From JABDGZ01 sp964483785 (GTDB lineage: Bacteria > Omnitrophota > Gorgyraeia > Zapsychrales > Fredricksoniimonadaceae), in the NCBI GenBank assembly GCA_964483785.1, contig CAZACW010000004.1, positions 1 through 64,000 of the forward strand: a stretch of DNA of 64,000 bases, written 5' to 3'. This document shows, piece after piece, positions 50,915-59,694 of this stretch (within the stretch, counting starts at the first letter, position 1; each line of letters opens with the position of its first letter). The notes beneath the pieces were generated by a model. The model ran no database searches. It was not told the origin of the DNA and was given only the letters and a program-made list of their open reading frames with translations. A program made the position numbers and the translations under genes.

Positions 50915-51887
50915 TCTGCAGGGTTTCTTTCAAGTCTTCGGCCCGCTGGACATTCTCATCATAATAAGGGCAGGTCTTGCAGGCTGTGTGCATTTTTTGG
51001 ATTTGTCCGTATTTGCCCAAGAGCCGCATGTTCATCATTTGAGGCGAATGCCAAAGCCCTTTCAATGACCATCGGTCCTGATGCGTCAAACGCATCTGCG
51101 GGATGCGGCAGCAGATGCTGGTATTTTCATCATCGGACTTGACCACCATCTCAAACCAGCCGTTCAGGCACTGGGGCGGTGTCTGATCGTCTTCGCCCAT
51201 CTCCGGTGCCGGGCCTTGCGGCAAGGCAATGCTTTGATTGTGCGCATGCACGTTCATCTTCTTAAAGTAAACGGAATTGACCTTCCAGCGCGAGGCCAAA
51301 TCCCGCATCATAGGCCTTTGTTTGATGTTTTTGGCGTTGACGATATAAACAATGTCGATGAGAAAGTCAGGCTTGACGGAATCTCTTAAAGACACCAAGC
51401 GCTCGATGTTGGCGATGACGCGATCAAAGAGGTCCTTGCCCTGGATTTCAAGATATTGCAGACGGTCCACTGCGCTTAAATCGACAACCACCTGATCGGC
51501 TTTGATCACATCCTGGCAGGCCTCCAGCGGGAAGGTGGCATTGGTGAAAAGCTTGACGAACAGCGGCTGGTCTTGCAAATACCGCATCATGCGGCCAAAC
51601 TGCGGATGCAAGGACGGTTCTCCGGAACCTGTGATATGGACTTGGTCCACGTTTAGCTCAACACAGTCCTTGATGGTGCCGCTGAATTTTTCCCACGACA
51701 AATAATGGGCCTTGTCAAAATGGGCGGGATTGCCCGGCGCATGGGTCCAGCAGTATTGGCAGCTTAAATTGCAGGAATTATTGATATGAATGTCAACGAT
51801 TTCCGGGCCGATGTAGACCTTCTTGTCGCGCACGCCGGCGATGCGTTTTTGATACCGCTGTTCCAATTGCAAGACATCTAAAATCAT
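50895..51887 (-). CDS. Radical SAM protein with SPASM/twitch-like end, island copy 5
   Basis: A 330-residue relative of copies 1 and 2. KKVYIGPEIVDIHI precedes C39-NLS-C43-QY-C46, the same residue numbers as in copies 1 and 2. GSGEPSLHPQFGRMM is the SAM motif. The C-terminal part has TSICCRIPQM and CKTCPYYDENVQ. It overlaps copy 6 by 4 nt at its start (ATGA) and copy 4 by 20 nt at its end. The shared spacing shows recent common origin despite separation by about 5 kb. Confidence 0.85.
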   Translation of the reverse strand: MILDVLQLEQRYQKRIAGVRDKKVYIGPEIVDIHINNSCNLSCQYCWTHAPGNPAHFDKAHYLSWEKFSGTIKDCVELNVDQVHITGSGEPSLHPQFGRMMRYLQDQPLFVKLFTNATFPLEACQDVIKADQVVVDLSAVDRLQYLEIQGKDLFDRVIANIERLVSLRDSVKPDFLIDIVYIVNAKNIKQRPMMRDLASRWKVNSVYFKKMNVHAHNQSIALPQGPAPEMGEDDQTPPQCLNGWFEMVVKSDDENTSICCRIPQMRLTHQDRWSLKGLWHSPQMMNMRLLGKYGQIQKMHTACKTCPYYDENVQRAEDLKETLQNEKACS

Positions 51888-52831
51888 GGGGACCTTCTTG
51901 AGAATAACCAGCTGCCGCTTTCCTGCATCTTCTTATACCATTGGCATTGTGCGCAGGGAATGTCCTTGCGCTCTGGTTTTTTGCCGCGCAGCATGGCCCT
52001 GGCGTAATTCATTTTCTCATTATTAAGGATTCCCTTCAAATCATCCTCAAAGGCGTTGCCGTAATCAGCCCAATAATTGACGGAACATCCCAGGACCCTG
52101 CCGTCGGTGTTGATCTGGGGCTGCAGCCAAAGCTGGGAACAGATTTTTTCCGCCTGATAAATCCTGCCGTATTTGTCCTGGTATTCCCGGCGGTTGACAG
52201 CCCCTGTGCCGGACAGCCGCCTGATCAAGGCGGGATTTTTCAAGGGGGAGAATTCATCCCAGGACAGTTTCACAAAAAAATCCATGTCCAGCGCCCTGGC
52301 CATGCGCCTGGCCAGAGGAATTTCATGTTCATTGTGGCCGAAAGCAATGAACTGCCAACACAGTTTGGGAAAGATCGATTTGTACCTGGCCTTGTGCGCG
52401 TTGATGGTCTTGATGTGCGCCATGACCTGGTTAAAATCCCCGCCTTTCCGGTAAATCCCATAGGTGTCTTGGCTGGCGCCGTCGATGGAGCAGGTGATGC
52501 GGCCGAAGCGGTATTGGACCAGTCCTTCCAGCATGGCTTCACTGGCTGTATTAAGATTTGTCCCCGTGGCCGCGTTTAAGGCCACCTTCTTCTCATGCGC
52601 GTAAGCGGCGATGGCCAGAAGATCAGGATTTAAAAAAATCTCCCCCCAACTGCTTAATTCAATGCTCTTGACCCAGGGATTGGCATCGACAAATCTTTTG
52701 AAATCCCTGAATTTCAAAAGCTCCGTCCCCAGTTCCCGGGCGATCTCTCCCTTGGCGGTCGGGCACGTGGGGCACTTCAACTGACATGCCGTTGATGCGT
52801 CGAGCCGCACGCTGACAGGGTTGATTCTCAT
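51884..52831 (-). CDS. Radical SAM protein with SPASM-like end, island copy 6
   Basis: A 315-residue protein. VRLDASTAC16-QLK-C20-PT-C23 is the cluster motif, with an extra Pro-Thr pattern common in SPASM proteins of sugar clusters. SSWGEIFLNP is the SAM motif and CSIDGASQDTYGIYRKGG is a typical mid-block (CSIDGASQDTYG quoted). The C-terminal cysteines lie in CSQLWLQP, LGCSVNYW and CAQCQWYK. It overlaps the DegT-type aminotransferase gene by 4 nt (ATGA). Function unknown. Confidence 0.85.
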   Translation of the reverse strand: MRINPVSVRLDASTACQLKCPTCPTAKGEIARELGTELLKFRDFKRFVDANPWVKSIELSSWGEIFLNPDLLAIAAYAHEKKVALNAATGTNLNTASEAMLEGLVQYRFGRITCSIDGASQDTYGIYRKGGDFNQVMAHIKTINAHKARYKSIFPKLCWQFIAFGHNEHEIPLARRMARALDMDFFVKLSWDEFSPLKNPALIRRLSGTGAVNRREYQDKYGRIYQAEKICSQLWLQPQINTDGRVLGCSVNYWADYGNAFEDDLKGILNNEKMNYARAMLRGKKPERKDIPCAQCQWYKKMQESGSWLFSRRSP

Positions 52832-53940
52832 GCTTTTATCTCCGTCCTAAATTGCCGGCAGGCATCGGCAACGGTCCTGGCCTTGTCCAGACCCATGAAC
52901 GAATGCAGGGGCAGATGAAGAGCGCTTTCGGCATACCAATCGCTCACCGGAAACTTCTTTTGACTTTTGCCCCGGAATATCGCCAATCGATGCAGCGGCA
53001 CGTAAGGCCTTTGCACCATGATGCCTTGGTTTTCCAAAAACCGCATCAGCCCGTCCCTGTCCTGGGCGCAGACAACAAAATTCTGCGCTACGCTTTGTGT
53101 GTGTGCCGGGTCTTTAAAAATCGTAAGACCCTGGGTCCCGGTCAAATGTTCTTCATAATAGCTTTTAATCAGATGCCGCGATTTGATGATTTCCTTGAGG
53201 CGGGAAAATTTCACCCGCAAGGCGATCAGGTCCAGGAAGCCCATGGGAGCAAATCTCTGGCCCATGTTCAAAAGTTCCGCGTCACTGCGCCAGTCTTCCA
53301 TCCAGCGCCTGATCCGCTCCTCCTGCTGTTTTGGACAAATGACCATGCCTCCCCCACCGCCGCAGGAAGACAAAGGCTTATAATAAGAGAAGGAGAACGC
53401 TGCCAGGTCTCCAAAGGCCCCAAGCTTGCGGCCTTGATAGGTCGAGCTTTCCGCCTGGCAGACATCCTCGATCAAAACTATTTTCCTTTTACGGCAAATC
53501 CCTTTGATCGTCTCTATGGCGCAGGCGCGGCCGAACATATGGGCCGCGATCACGGCCTTTGTTTTTTTGGTCACGGACCGCTCAAGAGCTTCAGGGTCCA
53601 TCTGCAAATCATCGGCCTTGGCTTCCACAGGGACAGGTTTGGCCCCGGCATAAATCACGGCCAGGGCCACGGCCTGATAGGTCAAATTGGGCACCAGGAC
53701 TTCGTCCTTGGGCTTGACCCCCGCGGCCAGCAGGCACATTTTAAGCGCGTCGCTTCCGGAATTGACGGCCACGGCATGTGCAACGCCGATATACTGCGCA
53801 AACGTATGTTCAAATTCCCGGACCAGGGTCTTGATTTCATTAAGACCCTTCAGGCTTTTAAGTACACGCTCCGTTTCAGCAGCATATTCACGGCAAAGCG
53901 CCTGCTCAACCAGGAGGCTCTCGTACCTTATCGCTGCCAT
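52828..53940 (-). CDS. DegT/DnrJ/EryC1/StrS-type PLP aminotransferase
   Basis: About 370 residues from ATG 53940 (MAAIRYES); ATG 53973 is an alternative without a better ribosome-binding site. The family is fold-type I and acts on nucleotide-linked ketosugars or related ketones. AVNSGSDALKMCLLAAG (PLP phosphate region), EDVCQAESS (Asp to pyridine nitrogen) and FSFSYYKPLSSCGGGG with the Schiff-base lysine are visible. It would install an amino group on a sugar or amino-cyclitol. It is embedded among radical SAM genes and is co-directional with them. Confidence 0.9.
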   Translation of the reverse strand: MAAIRYESLLVEQALCREYAAETERVLKSLKGLNEIKTLVREFEHTFAQYIGVAHAVAVNSGSDALKMCLLAAGVKPKDEVLVPNLTYQAVALAVIYAGAKPVPVEAKADDLQMDPEALERSVTKKTKAVIAAHMFGRACAIETIKGICRKRKIVLIEDVCQAESSTYQGRKLGAFGDLAAFSFSYYKPLSSCGGGGGMVICPKQQEERIRRWMEDWRSDAELLNMGQRFAPMGFLDLIALRVKFSRLKEIIKSRHLIKSYYEEHLTGTQGLTIFKDPAHTQSVAQNFVVCAQDRDGLMRFLENQGIMVQRPYVPLHRLAIFRGKSQKKFPVSDWYAESALHLPLHSFMGLDKARTVADACRQFRTEIKA

Positions 53941-54959
53941 GCGGCTGTCCCTAAAATCTTGCGGTCTATCCATTCAATGCTTTCACAAAGATCGATATAA
54001 TGTCTCACTCTGTCTTCGTATTTGCGGCCAGGCATGGTCTTGACCGCCTGCAGGGCGTTAAAATTGCTGATGCTGCGGTAGCTGCACTGGGGATGCCGGG
54101 ACAAATGTTCCTGCAAATCCCCAAAATACCGCCGGGCCGCAGGCAGCAAGGCCCCGGATGCATTTTTCGCGAAATCCATGAGATACAGCTCTTCCCGCAC
54201 TTCTTCAGGAAAGGAAAGCAAAAGCCAATTGGCCAAAATTTTGCCGCTGGGAACAGAAAGCAAGTCCCAAGAACCCCTCGAGGGCTCGCTATAGCCGCGG
54301 CCGATCAGGCCTTGCAGGCTGTTCTTCAATTCCCAGGCACAGGCCTGGCGGTACTGATCCATAAAAATGCCTGAAGCTTCCTCGTCCCAAATCTCAAGAA
54401 AGGCCGGATGCACTTCAATGGACTTAAGCCCCATGGCAGCCAGGCATTTTAAATTATCCAACAATCTCATAACACTGGAAGGATGCACGGTCATGGTGGC
54501 TGTCAAAGGGCCGCGGGCATTGAGCGCCAGGGACACGCCTTTGAGAATGTCCGCGTAATAATAAGGCCCGATCCCCGGACGGTTGCGCTGGGTGGTTTTT
54601 TCATCGCCGTCAATACCCACTTCCAAATTGACATCATGATGTAAAAAGAAATCCATCAGCTCTTCATTGAGCAGGGTCGCGTTGGTCTGTACGGAAATGT
54701 AACGGCTTAAATTGTCCCGGCGGATGCGGGTGATCATGGCCTGAAGCACGTCCTTGTCCATCAACGGCTCTCCGCCGGAGAAGACAAATTCAAGGGGCGA
54801 TGCGGGGCGGATGTAATCCAAAATATTCTCAAACGTGTGAAGTGTGATCACCTGCCGCTGGCTGCGGTATTTATAAAAACAATAGCCGCAGCCTAAATTG
54901 CAGCGGTCCGTGAAAAAAAGCCAGACATGATTGATCTGATCGATCAAGGATTCGCTCAT
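53928..54959 (-). CDS. Radical SAM protein without SPASM, island copy 7
   Basis: A 343-residue protein. FFTDRC20-NLG-C24-GY-C27 is the cluster motif, EFVFSGGEPLMDKDV is the SAM motif and VGIDGDEKTTQRNRPG follows. No C-terminal SPASM cysteine set is present (only isolated CSYR and DLCES). It is paralogous to copy 8, sharing TMTVHP and the same order of blocks. It lies 29 nt after copy 8 and overlaps the aminotransferase start by 13 nt. Lack of auxiliary clusters suggests a different chemistry from copies 1-6. Confidence 0.85.
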   Translation of the reverse strand: MSESLIDQINHVWLFFTDRCNLGCGYCFYKYRSQRQVITLHTFENILDYIRPASPLEFVFSGGEPLMDKDVLQAMITRIRRDNLSRYISVQTNATLLNEELMDFFLHHDVNLEVGIDGDEKTTQRNRPGIGPYYYADILKGVSLALNARGPLTATMTVHPSSVMRLLDNLKCLAAMGLKSIEVHPAFLEIWDEEASGIFMDQYRQACAWELKNSLQGLIGRGYSEPSRGSWDLLSVPSGKILANWLLLSFPEEVREELYLMDFAKNASGALLPAARRYFGDLQEHLSRHPQCSYRSISNFNALQAVKTMPGRKYEDRVRHYIDLCESIEWIDRKILGTAAWQR

Positions 54960-54988
54960 AAATCAGCAGTGCGGCGTCTTAGACCTCT

Positions 54989-56083
54989 TTACCTTGGGAA
55001 ATGATTGATGGTGCTCAAGGATGAAGAACGGCCATGATGGGACCCAAATTTTCCCAATCCCAATGTCAAGTGCGTGCGCGTCTGAAAACGCATAATGTCA
55101 TTGATCGCCCAGGTGTTCATGTAGGGCTCGCCCATCATGGCATTCATCAGATCAAAGCTGTGGCAGACATGTTCGCGGTAAGGCAATTTGGCATGTTTTC
55201 GGTGCATTTTATCATACGCTTTCTGATAAAAACCAAGCACCTCGGGCCTAAATAATCCCGTGGCCGGGTCCCAGAGCGTAAACTCAATCCGCTTATGTTC
55301 CGGCAGGCAGAGAAAGGCGTCCCCCCCAAACAGATAATTCGGCGGATGAAGGCTTAAGTCCATCACGCCCGGACTGATCCACTGGATGTCTTCGTTGGCA
55401 TACATCATCCGCCGCAGTTCAGGACGTTTGGCCATGCTGAGATAATTTTTCTTGAAGGACGCCACGGTTTCAGGGGTCCAGGGCATGAAGGCCGCAGGCG
55501 TGATGTCGACGTGCGGGATGCCCAATGCTCTTAAAATATCCAGACCCTGCTCCATATGCTCAATTTCATGCGGATGCACCGTCATGGATGATCCACAGCC
55601 GATGCCGGCCTTGAGGCAGGCCTTGATGGTGTCAGCCAGTTTTTGATAGGACGCGGGCTTAAGGCCGCAACGGTGCCGGGCCGTCTGCTCCTGGCCGCCG
55701 TCGATGCCAAACTCCAATGACACCTTCAAACGCGCCAGTTTTTCAATGTCCTCATCATTGATCAAAAGGCCATTGGTCTGGATATGCAGGGAAATCCCGG
55801 GAAATCGAACGCTGGCCTCTTGCATGATCCTAAAAAGGTTCTCCTTGGCCAGAAAGGCCTCGCCGCCGCTGAAAATCAAGGTGGAGGGCACGGTTGCTTC
55901 CCGCTCAAAGAGCAAAAAAAGCTGCTCGACGGCATCCAAGGAAACTTCCCGCCCCATCATGTGGCGAAAAAAGCAGTAATCGCAATGAAGATTGCAGCGC
56001 TCGGTGACATAGATCCAGGTGGAATTGACCTTGAATTTTTTAAGCGCTTTTTCTGGTGTCGATAAAATATTTGATCTTGCCAT
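54989..56083 (-). CDS. Radical SAM protein without SPASM, island copy 8
   Basis: About 364 residues from ATG 56083, preceded by AAGGA; the open frame upstream is antisense to the ligase gene and is not used. The cluster motif is C30-NLH-C34-DY-C37, the SAM motif is LIFSGGEAFLAKE, and FGIDGGQEQTARHRCG and SMTVHPHEIE follow as in copy 7. The end (HHGRSSSLSTINHF) lacks paired cysteines. It overlaps the PaaK-like gene by 44 nt. Together copies 7 and 8 form a separate subgroup. Confidence 0.83.
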   Translation of the reverse strand: MARSNILSTPEKALKKFKVNSTWIYVTERCNLHCDYCFFRHMMGREVSLDAVEQLFLLFEREATVPSTLIFSGGEAFLAKENLFRIMQEASVRFPGISLHIQTNGLLINDEDIEKLARLKVSLEFGIDGGQEQTARHRCGLKPASYQKLADTIKACLKAGIGCGSSMTVHPHEIEHMEQGLDILRALGIPHVDITPAAFMPWTPETVASFKKNYLSMAKRPELRRMMYANEDIQWISPGVMDLSLHPPNYLFGGDAFLCLPEHKRIEFTLWDPATGLFRPEVLGFYQKAYDKMHRKHAKLPYREHVCHSFDLMNAMMGEPYMNTWAINDIMRFQTRTHLTLGLGKFGSHHGRSSSLSTINHFPR

Positions 56084-57206
56084 TTGAGGTCCTTGGGACT
56101 TCCCCGGGATGGGCCCGAAGAAAAACGTGAAAGTTGATCCCCAGCCTTTGCACCAGGGCGGCTTGAACAGCGCTGGCCTTGGGCAGGGTTGCGCCGGCCA
56201 CATTGATAATGACTCTATCATAATATTTCAGCGGGTGCTTATCAACCACAAAAAAGAAGCCCGGCTTGCCCAGATAATCATGAACGGCCTTGATCAATTC
56301 CTGCTTCCAAACGACCGCCCCATTGAGCAATAGGCTCTCCTGGATGCGGCCGAGAACCTTGATGCCCAAGGACCCTTTCTGGCGCACCAGTTCCACCCTA
56401 TCACCAAGACGATAACGCAAAAATGGCATGCATGTGTTGTTTAAATCGGTCACCACCAAGTCTCCCTGACCTAAAACGGACGTCTTTCCGGAGCCGTCCA
56501 ATACTTCCAACAATAATCCGTCATCAAATACCTTCATATATTCATCTTGCGGCTTGATGGCGACGCTTAAAGCAGAAATTTCATTGGCGCCATAATGGTC
56601 ATGGACCTTGACCCCGGACATATGCTCCATATTCCTGCGGTATTGCGGCCACAATGGTTCGCCGCAAGCCAAGCCTATTTTTAAGGAATGACGCCGGCCT
56701 ATCACGGCAAATAAATCATAAAGTTGATTGGCATAGGCGTTGACCATGTTCGGCCTTAACGTTTTGACCATTTGAGCGGCATCCATCGCCTGGGCCGGTG
56801 AAGTGATGGGGCCGAAGGGAATGACGCCGGCACCCGCAGCTTTCAGGCCTGCTTCCATCATGCGCCCCGGGCTATTTAATGCATAGGAGCACAGGTTTAA
56901 GCATAAGATGCCGGGTTTGACGCCGATACTGCGGTAGATCTTGACGAGGCGGCCCAAGTGTGACTCATACGCTTCGCGCGAATGAAGAATCACCAGCTTC
57001 GAGGCCGTGGAACCTGAAGTGGCTATCATGTTAAAGGGTGCAGACAATCGTTGGGAACCGGCAAAACTTTTAAGCGACTCGCGATGGGAAATAGGAATGC
57101 GCTTAAAATCGTCCCACGATTTTAAGCGCAGGCGATAGCGGGCATCATGCCTGGCCCAGAGGGAACAAAGTTTCAAGACTTTTTTAAAGGACGTCCGGCT
57201 CAACAT
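56040..57206 (-). CDS. PaaK/CapK-like adenylate-forming enzyme
   Basis: About 388 residues from ATG 57206 (MLSRTSFKKVLKL); further upstream codons overlap the preceding gene. ATSGSTASKLVILHS matches the ATP/phosphate-binding loop of the phenylacetate-CoA-ligase-like group, and HDHYGANEISAL is the YGxxE-type motif. FLRYRLGDRVEL is the hinge-region motif with the ribose-binding Asp. The C-terminal domain ends RTSNGKIKYF, with the catalytic lysine. It should activate a carboxylate as an acyl-AMP; CapK relatives occur in polysaccharide clusters. CoA or an amine may be the acceptor. Confidence 0.85.
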   Translation of the reverse strand: MLSRTSFKKVLKLCSLWARHDARYRLRLKSWDDFKRIPISHRESLKSFAGSQRLSAPFNMIATSGSTASKLVILHSREAYESHLGRLVKIYRSIGVKPGILCLNLCSYALNSPGRMMEAGLKAAGAGVIPFGPITSPAQAMDAAQMVKTLRPNMVNAYANQLYDLFAVIGRRHSLKIGLACGEPLWPQYRRNMEHMSGVKVHDHYGANEISALSVAIKPQDEYMKVFDDGLLLEVLDGSGKTSVLGQGDLVVTDLNNTCMPFLRYRLGDRVELVRQKGSLGIKVLGRIQESLLLNGAVVWKQELIKAVHDYLGKPGFFFVVDKHPLKYYDRVIINVAGATLPKASAVQAALVQRLGINFHVFLRAHPGEVPRTSNGKIKYFIDTRKSA

Positions 57207-57210
57207 AGGT

Positions 57211-58263
57211 TCACAAGCCCGTTTCAGCCGCCTTGCACAGCAGGCAGGGGCGCCACCAGGACTTAGAAACATCCAAGATGGGCTCGAAATCTTTGCGTTC
57301 AGCCGCGATTTCCCCAAAATCCTGGGACATCAAATTCCCGAAATAAAACGGGTCTTGGGCGATGTCCAGGCCATTCACCGCGCGGTAAGGATTGTAACAT
57401 CCATAGCAATCTCCATTGCCGTCAATAAATAACACCTGACGGTGCACCTGGCATGTGTAGTGACAGGTTTGGGATGAGGCATCCGATTGGGCCGGCCCAT
57501 CAGACAAGCGGTTTAAGCGTTCGATCAATTTTTCCGTCTTTTGGATGAAATCCAAAATATTGGTATGATCCAGCAGGAATTTGTGTTGACGGTTGATCCG
57601 GGCCCAAAGCAGGACCTTCTTCAAGCCATGCAGATCGAACCCAAGATTAGACGGTGTTTTGATATAATTGTACACATATTGATAGGACACATAAAAACAG
57701 CGCTGTTCTGACAAGGCGCTTCCCAGCAATCGGCGCACTTTGAGAGGGAAGGAAAAAGCGTCCTTAACGGATTGTTTGGTCACAACATAATTGGTCCTTA
57801 AATTGATCCCCAAATTTTTTTCAGAAATGGCGCTGACCACATTCTTGACCAAGGCGCTGCAGCGATCAAAGTTGAACCCGGGATAAGGCGAATGGATTTT
57901 GTGCAATCCTTGCTCATCAACGGCATTCAGGTTCACGGTCAACTGGCGCAGGCAGGGCAAAATCTCAATGATCTCCTTATCCTGAAGGGCGTTTGACAAG
58001 AGTTCGATCTCAAAACCCAGGGCGCGGGCTTTTTTAATGATCCGGGTGAATGCCGGATTGAGCGTCGGTTCGCCCCTGCCCCCTACTTCCAAGACCCTAA
58101 ACCCTTTTTCGAAAGCCTGGGCTATGACCGTGTGCCATTGTTCCTCAGTCATGGTTTCTTTTCGGCTCAACGGCTGGGCCTCTTTGACATAGCCGTACAT
58201 GCAGAACCCGCAGCGGTATTGGCAGCCATCATAGAGGGAAACAAGCAGGCGTTTTTCGTTCAT
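57211..58263 (-). CDS. Radical SAM protein with SPASM-like end, island copy 9
   Basis: A 350-residue protein. SLYDGC14-QYR-C18-GF-C21 is the cluster motif and GGRGEPTLNPAFTRI is the SAM motif. The C-terminal cysteines are numerous: CHYTCQ, GDCYGCYNP and CLLCKA, typical of a SPASM domain with two extra clusters. It is the first gene of the eight-gene minus-strand operon 58263-49898, with a good promoter overlapping the end of the MBOAT gene upstream. No clear Shine-Dalgarno sequence precedes the ATG. Confidence 0.85.
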   Translation of the reverse strand: MNEKRLLVSLYDGCQYRCGFCMYGYVKEAQPLSRKETMTEEQWHTVIAQAFEKGFRVLEVGGRGEPTLNPAFTRIIKKARALGFEIELLSNALQDKEIIEILPCLRQLTVNLNAVDEQGLHKIHSPYPGFNFDRCSALVKNVVSAISEKNLGINLRTNYVVTKQSVKDAFSFPLKVRRLLGSALSEQRCFYVSYQYVYNYIKTPSNLGFDLHGLKKVLLWARINRQHKFLLDHTNILDFIQKTEKLIERLNRLSDGPAQSDASSQTCHYTCQVHRQVLFIDGNGDCYGCYNPYRAVNGLDIAQDPFYFGNLMSQDFGEIAAERKDFEPILDVSKSWWRPCLLCKAAETGL

Positions 58264-58308
58264 GAGCGTCTTGGACTTTTAAACGATTCTGGAGGAGAGA
58301 TGGTTTTT

Positions 58309-58337
58309 ATTATAATGCGCCGGGCATTAAAAATCAA
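58309..58337 (-). promoter_or_regulatory. Predicted promoter of the radical SAM operon
   Basis: On the minus strand: TTGATT (58337-58332), a 17-nt spacer and a perfect TATAAT (58314-58309). The -35 box overlaps the last codons of the MBOAT gene. The leader to ATG 58263 is about 40 nt. Confidence 0.65.
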
Positions 58338-59688
58338 AATATATGAACGCCCTGGCCCCGTCGATGGACAGGACCTTGCTTAAAATCATCAGCCCGATCG
58401 ACCCAGCGACGATCAGCGCCCCCGGAAGCTTCTTGGCGGCCCTGATCTCTAAAGATAAACGGTCCCAAGGATGGGCCAGGAAAGCCAGGATGATCAATAG
58501 GACAGGAAATAATGTCATTGAAAATAAAGAAAAGCCCCCCCATTGGGAAAACCCGCCCAGCACATGTTTCAGCTGTCCCCAATCCCTGGACCTAAAGAGC
58601 ATCCACGCCAAAGCCACCGCATGAAAGGTGATGAGCTTAGCCAGCCACAAAGGCATTTTAACCGATGGCCATAGGCGGGAAAAAACGCGCTCCACGACCA
58701 AATAAAGGCCATGGCAAATTCCCCAAAGCACGAACATCCATGAGGCCCCGTGCCAAAGACCGCCTAAGGCCATGGTGACCATGATATTCAAAAGCCTCCG
58801 GCCAAAGCCCCGCCGGTTGCCTCCCAACGGAATATACAGGTAATCCTTGAGCCAACGCGAAAGCGTGATGTGCCATCGCCGCCAAAAATCCCTGACAGAG
58901 CGCGCGGCATACGGCCGGTTGAAATTCAAAGGAAGGCGGATGCCCATCATGAACGCCAGCCCGTAGGCCATATCCACATAGCCGCTGAAATCGCAATAAA
59001 TCTGGACGGCAAAACCATAAAAGGTGAATAAACTCTGATAGAAATTCAATGAGTCCTGCGCGCCGTAAAACCTGTCCACGTAAAATCCGATTTGATCGGC
59101 AAACACCATCTTCTTAAGCATCCCGATGGCAAAAAGCGAAAGGCCCAATTTAAAAAACCTCTGTTGAACAGCCAAATGCCCCAATTGGGGCAAAAGTTCC
59201 CTGGCCCGCATAATGGGGCCGGCGATCAGATGGGGAAAGAAAGAGACGAAAACGCAATAGCGCAAGAATCCTTGTTCAGGCTGGATCAGTTTCTTTCGGA
59301 CATCGATCAAATACGAAGCAACTGTAAAGGTGATGAAAGAAATCCCGATGGGCAAGGCCCAACGGCCATGGCTGGCCCATTGTTCCGCCCAGCGATCAGA
59401 AACGTTTTGAAGAATGAAAGAAGCATATTTATAAAAAATCAGAGGCGAGAAGACCAGCAGGAGTGTTGCCGCAAATTGCCAACGCGGCATACGCGGCACT
59501 TTAAAAGCGCCATAATAGCTTAAAAGGACAAGGGCAAGCAGCAGGAATATATAGAAAGGGCACCACCAGGCGTAAAAAATACAGCTGGCTAAAAATACCG
59601 CCCCTAACCGCCATGGGGCCGGAACCATGCTCCATAGGAACATGAAGACCGCAAAAAAAATGAGGAAGGTATTGGAATAAAAGAGCAT
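58327..59688 (-). CDS. MBOAT O-acyltransferase (AlgI-like), catalytic histidine present
   Basis: A 453-residue polytopic protein. FWRRWHITLSRWLKDYLYIPLGGNRRG (quoted in part: FWRRWHITLSRWLKDYLYIP) is the AlgI/DltB signature. GGLWHGASW holds the catalytic H313 and WGICHGLYL the second conserved His. The last residues are AFIYFDF, like the C-terminal FxYxxF motif of DltX and AlgI-type proteins. It would pass an acyl group across or at the membrane to an SGNH partner. It is the last gene of the acylation operon, 6 nt after the SGNH gene. Confidence 0.92.
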   Translation of the reverse strand: MLFYSNTFLIFFAVFMFLWSMVPAPWRLGAVFLASCIFYAWWCPFYIFLLLALVLLSYYGAFKVPRMPRWQFAATLLLVFSPLIFYKYASFILQNVSDRWAEQWASHGRWALPIGISFITFTVASYLIDVRKKLIQPEQGFLRYCVFVSFFPHLIAGPIMRARELLPQLGHLAVQQRFFKLGLSLFAIGMLKKMVFADQIGFYVDRFYGAQDSLNFYQSLFTFYGFAVQIYCDFSGYVDMAYGLAFMMGIRLPLNFNRPYAARSVRDFWRRWHITLSRWLKDYLYIPLGGNRRGFGRRLLNIMVTMALGGLWHGASWMFVLWGICHGLYLVVERVFSRLWPSVKMPLWLAKLITFHAVALAWMLFRSRDWGQLKHVLGGFSQWGGFSLFSMTLFPVLLIILAFLAHPWDRLSLEIRAAKKLPGALIVAGSIGLMILSKVLSIDGARAFIYFDF

Positions 59689-59694
59689 GGCTGA

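Noticed and set aside
52852..54000. A 382-codon open frame antisense to the DegT-type aminotransferase gene
   Set aside because: The sense strand carries the intact PLP enzyme with all motifs; the antisense product has none.
58264..58326. Possible RiPP precursor peptide gene for the radical SAM island
   Set aside because: The 63-nt gap holds only a promoter; the other gaps in the island are under 35 nt. No short Cys- or Gly-rich frame with a ribosome-binding site was found.
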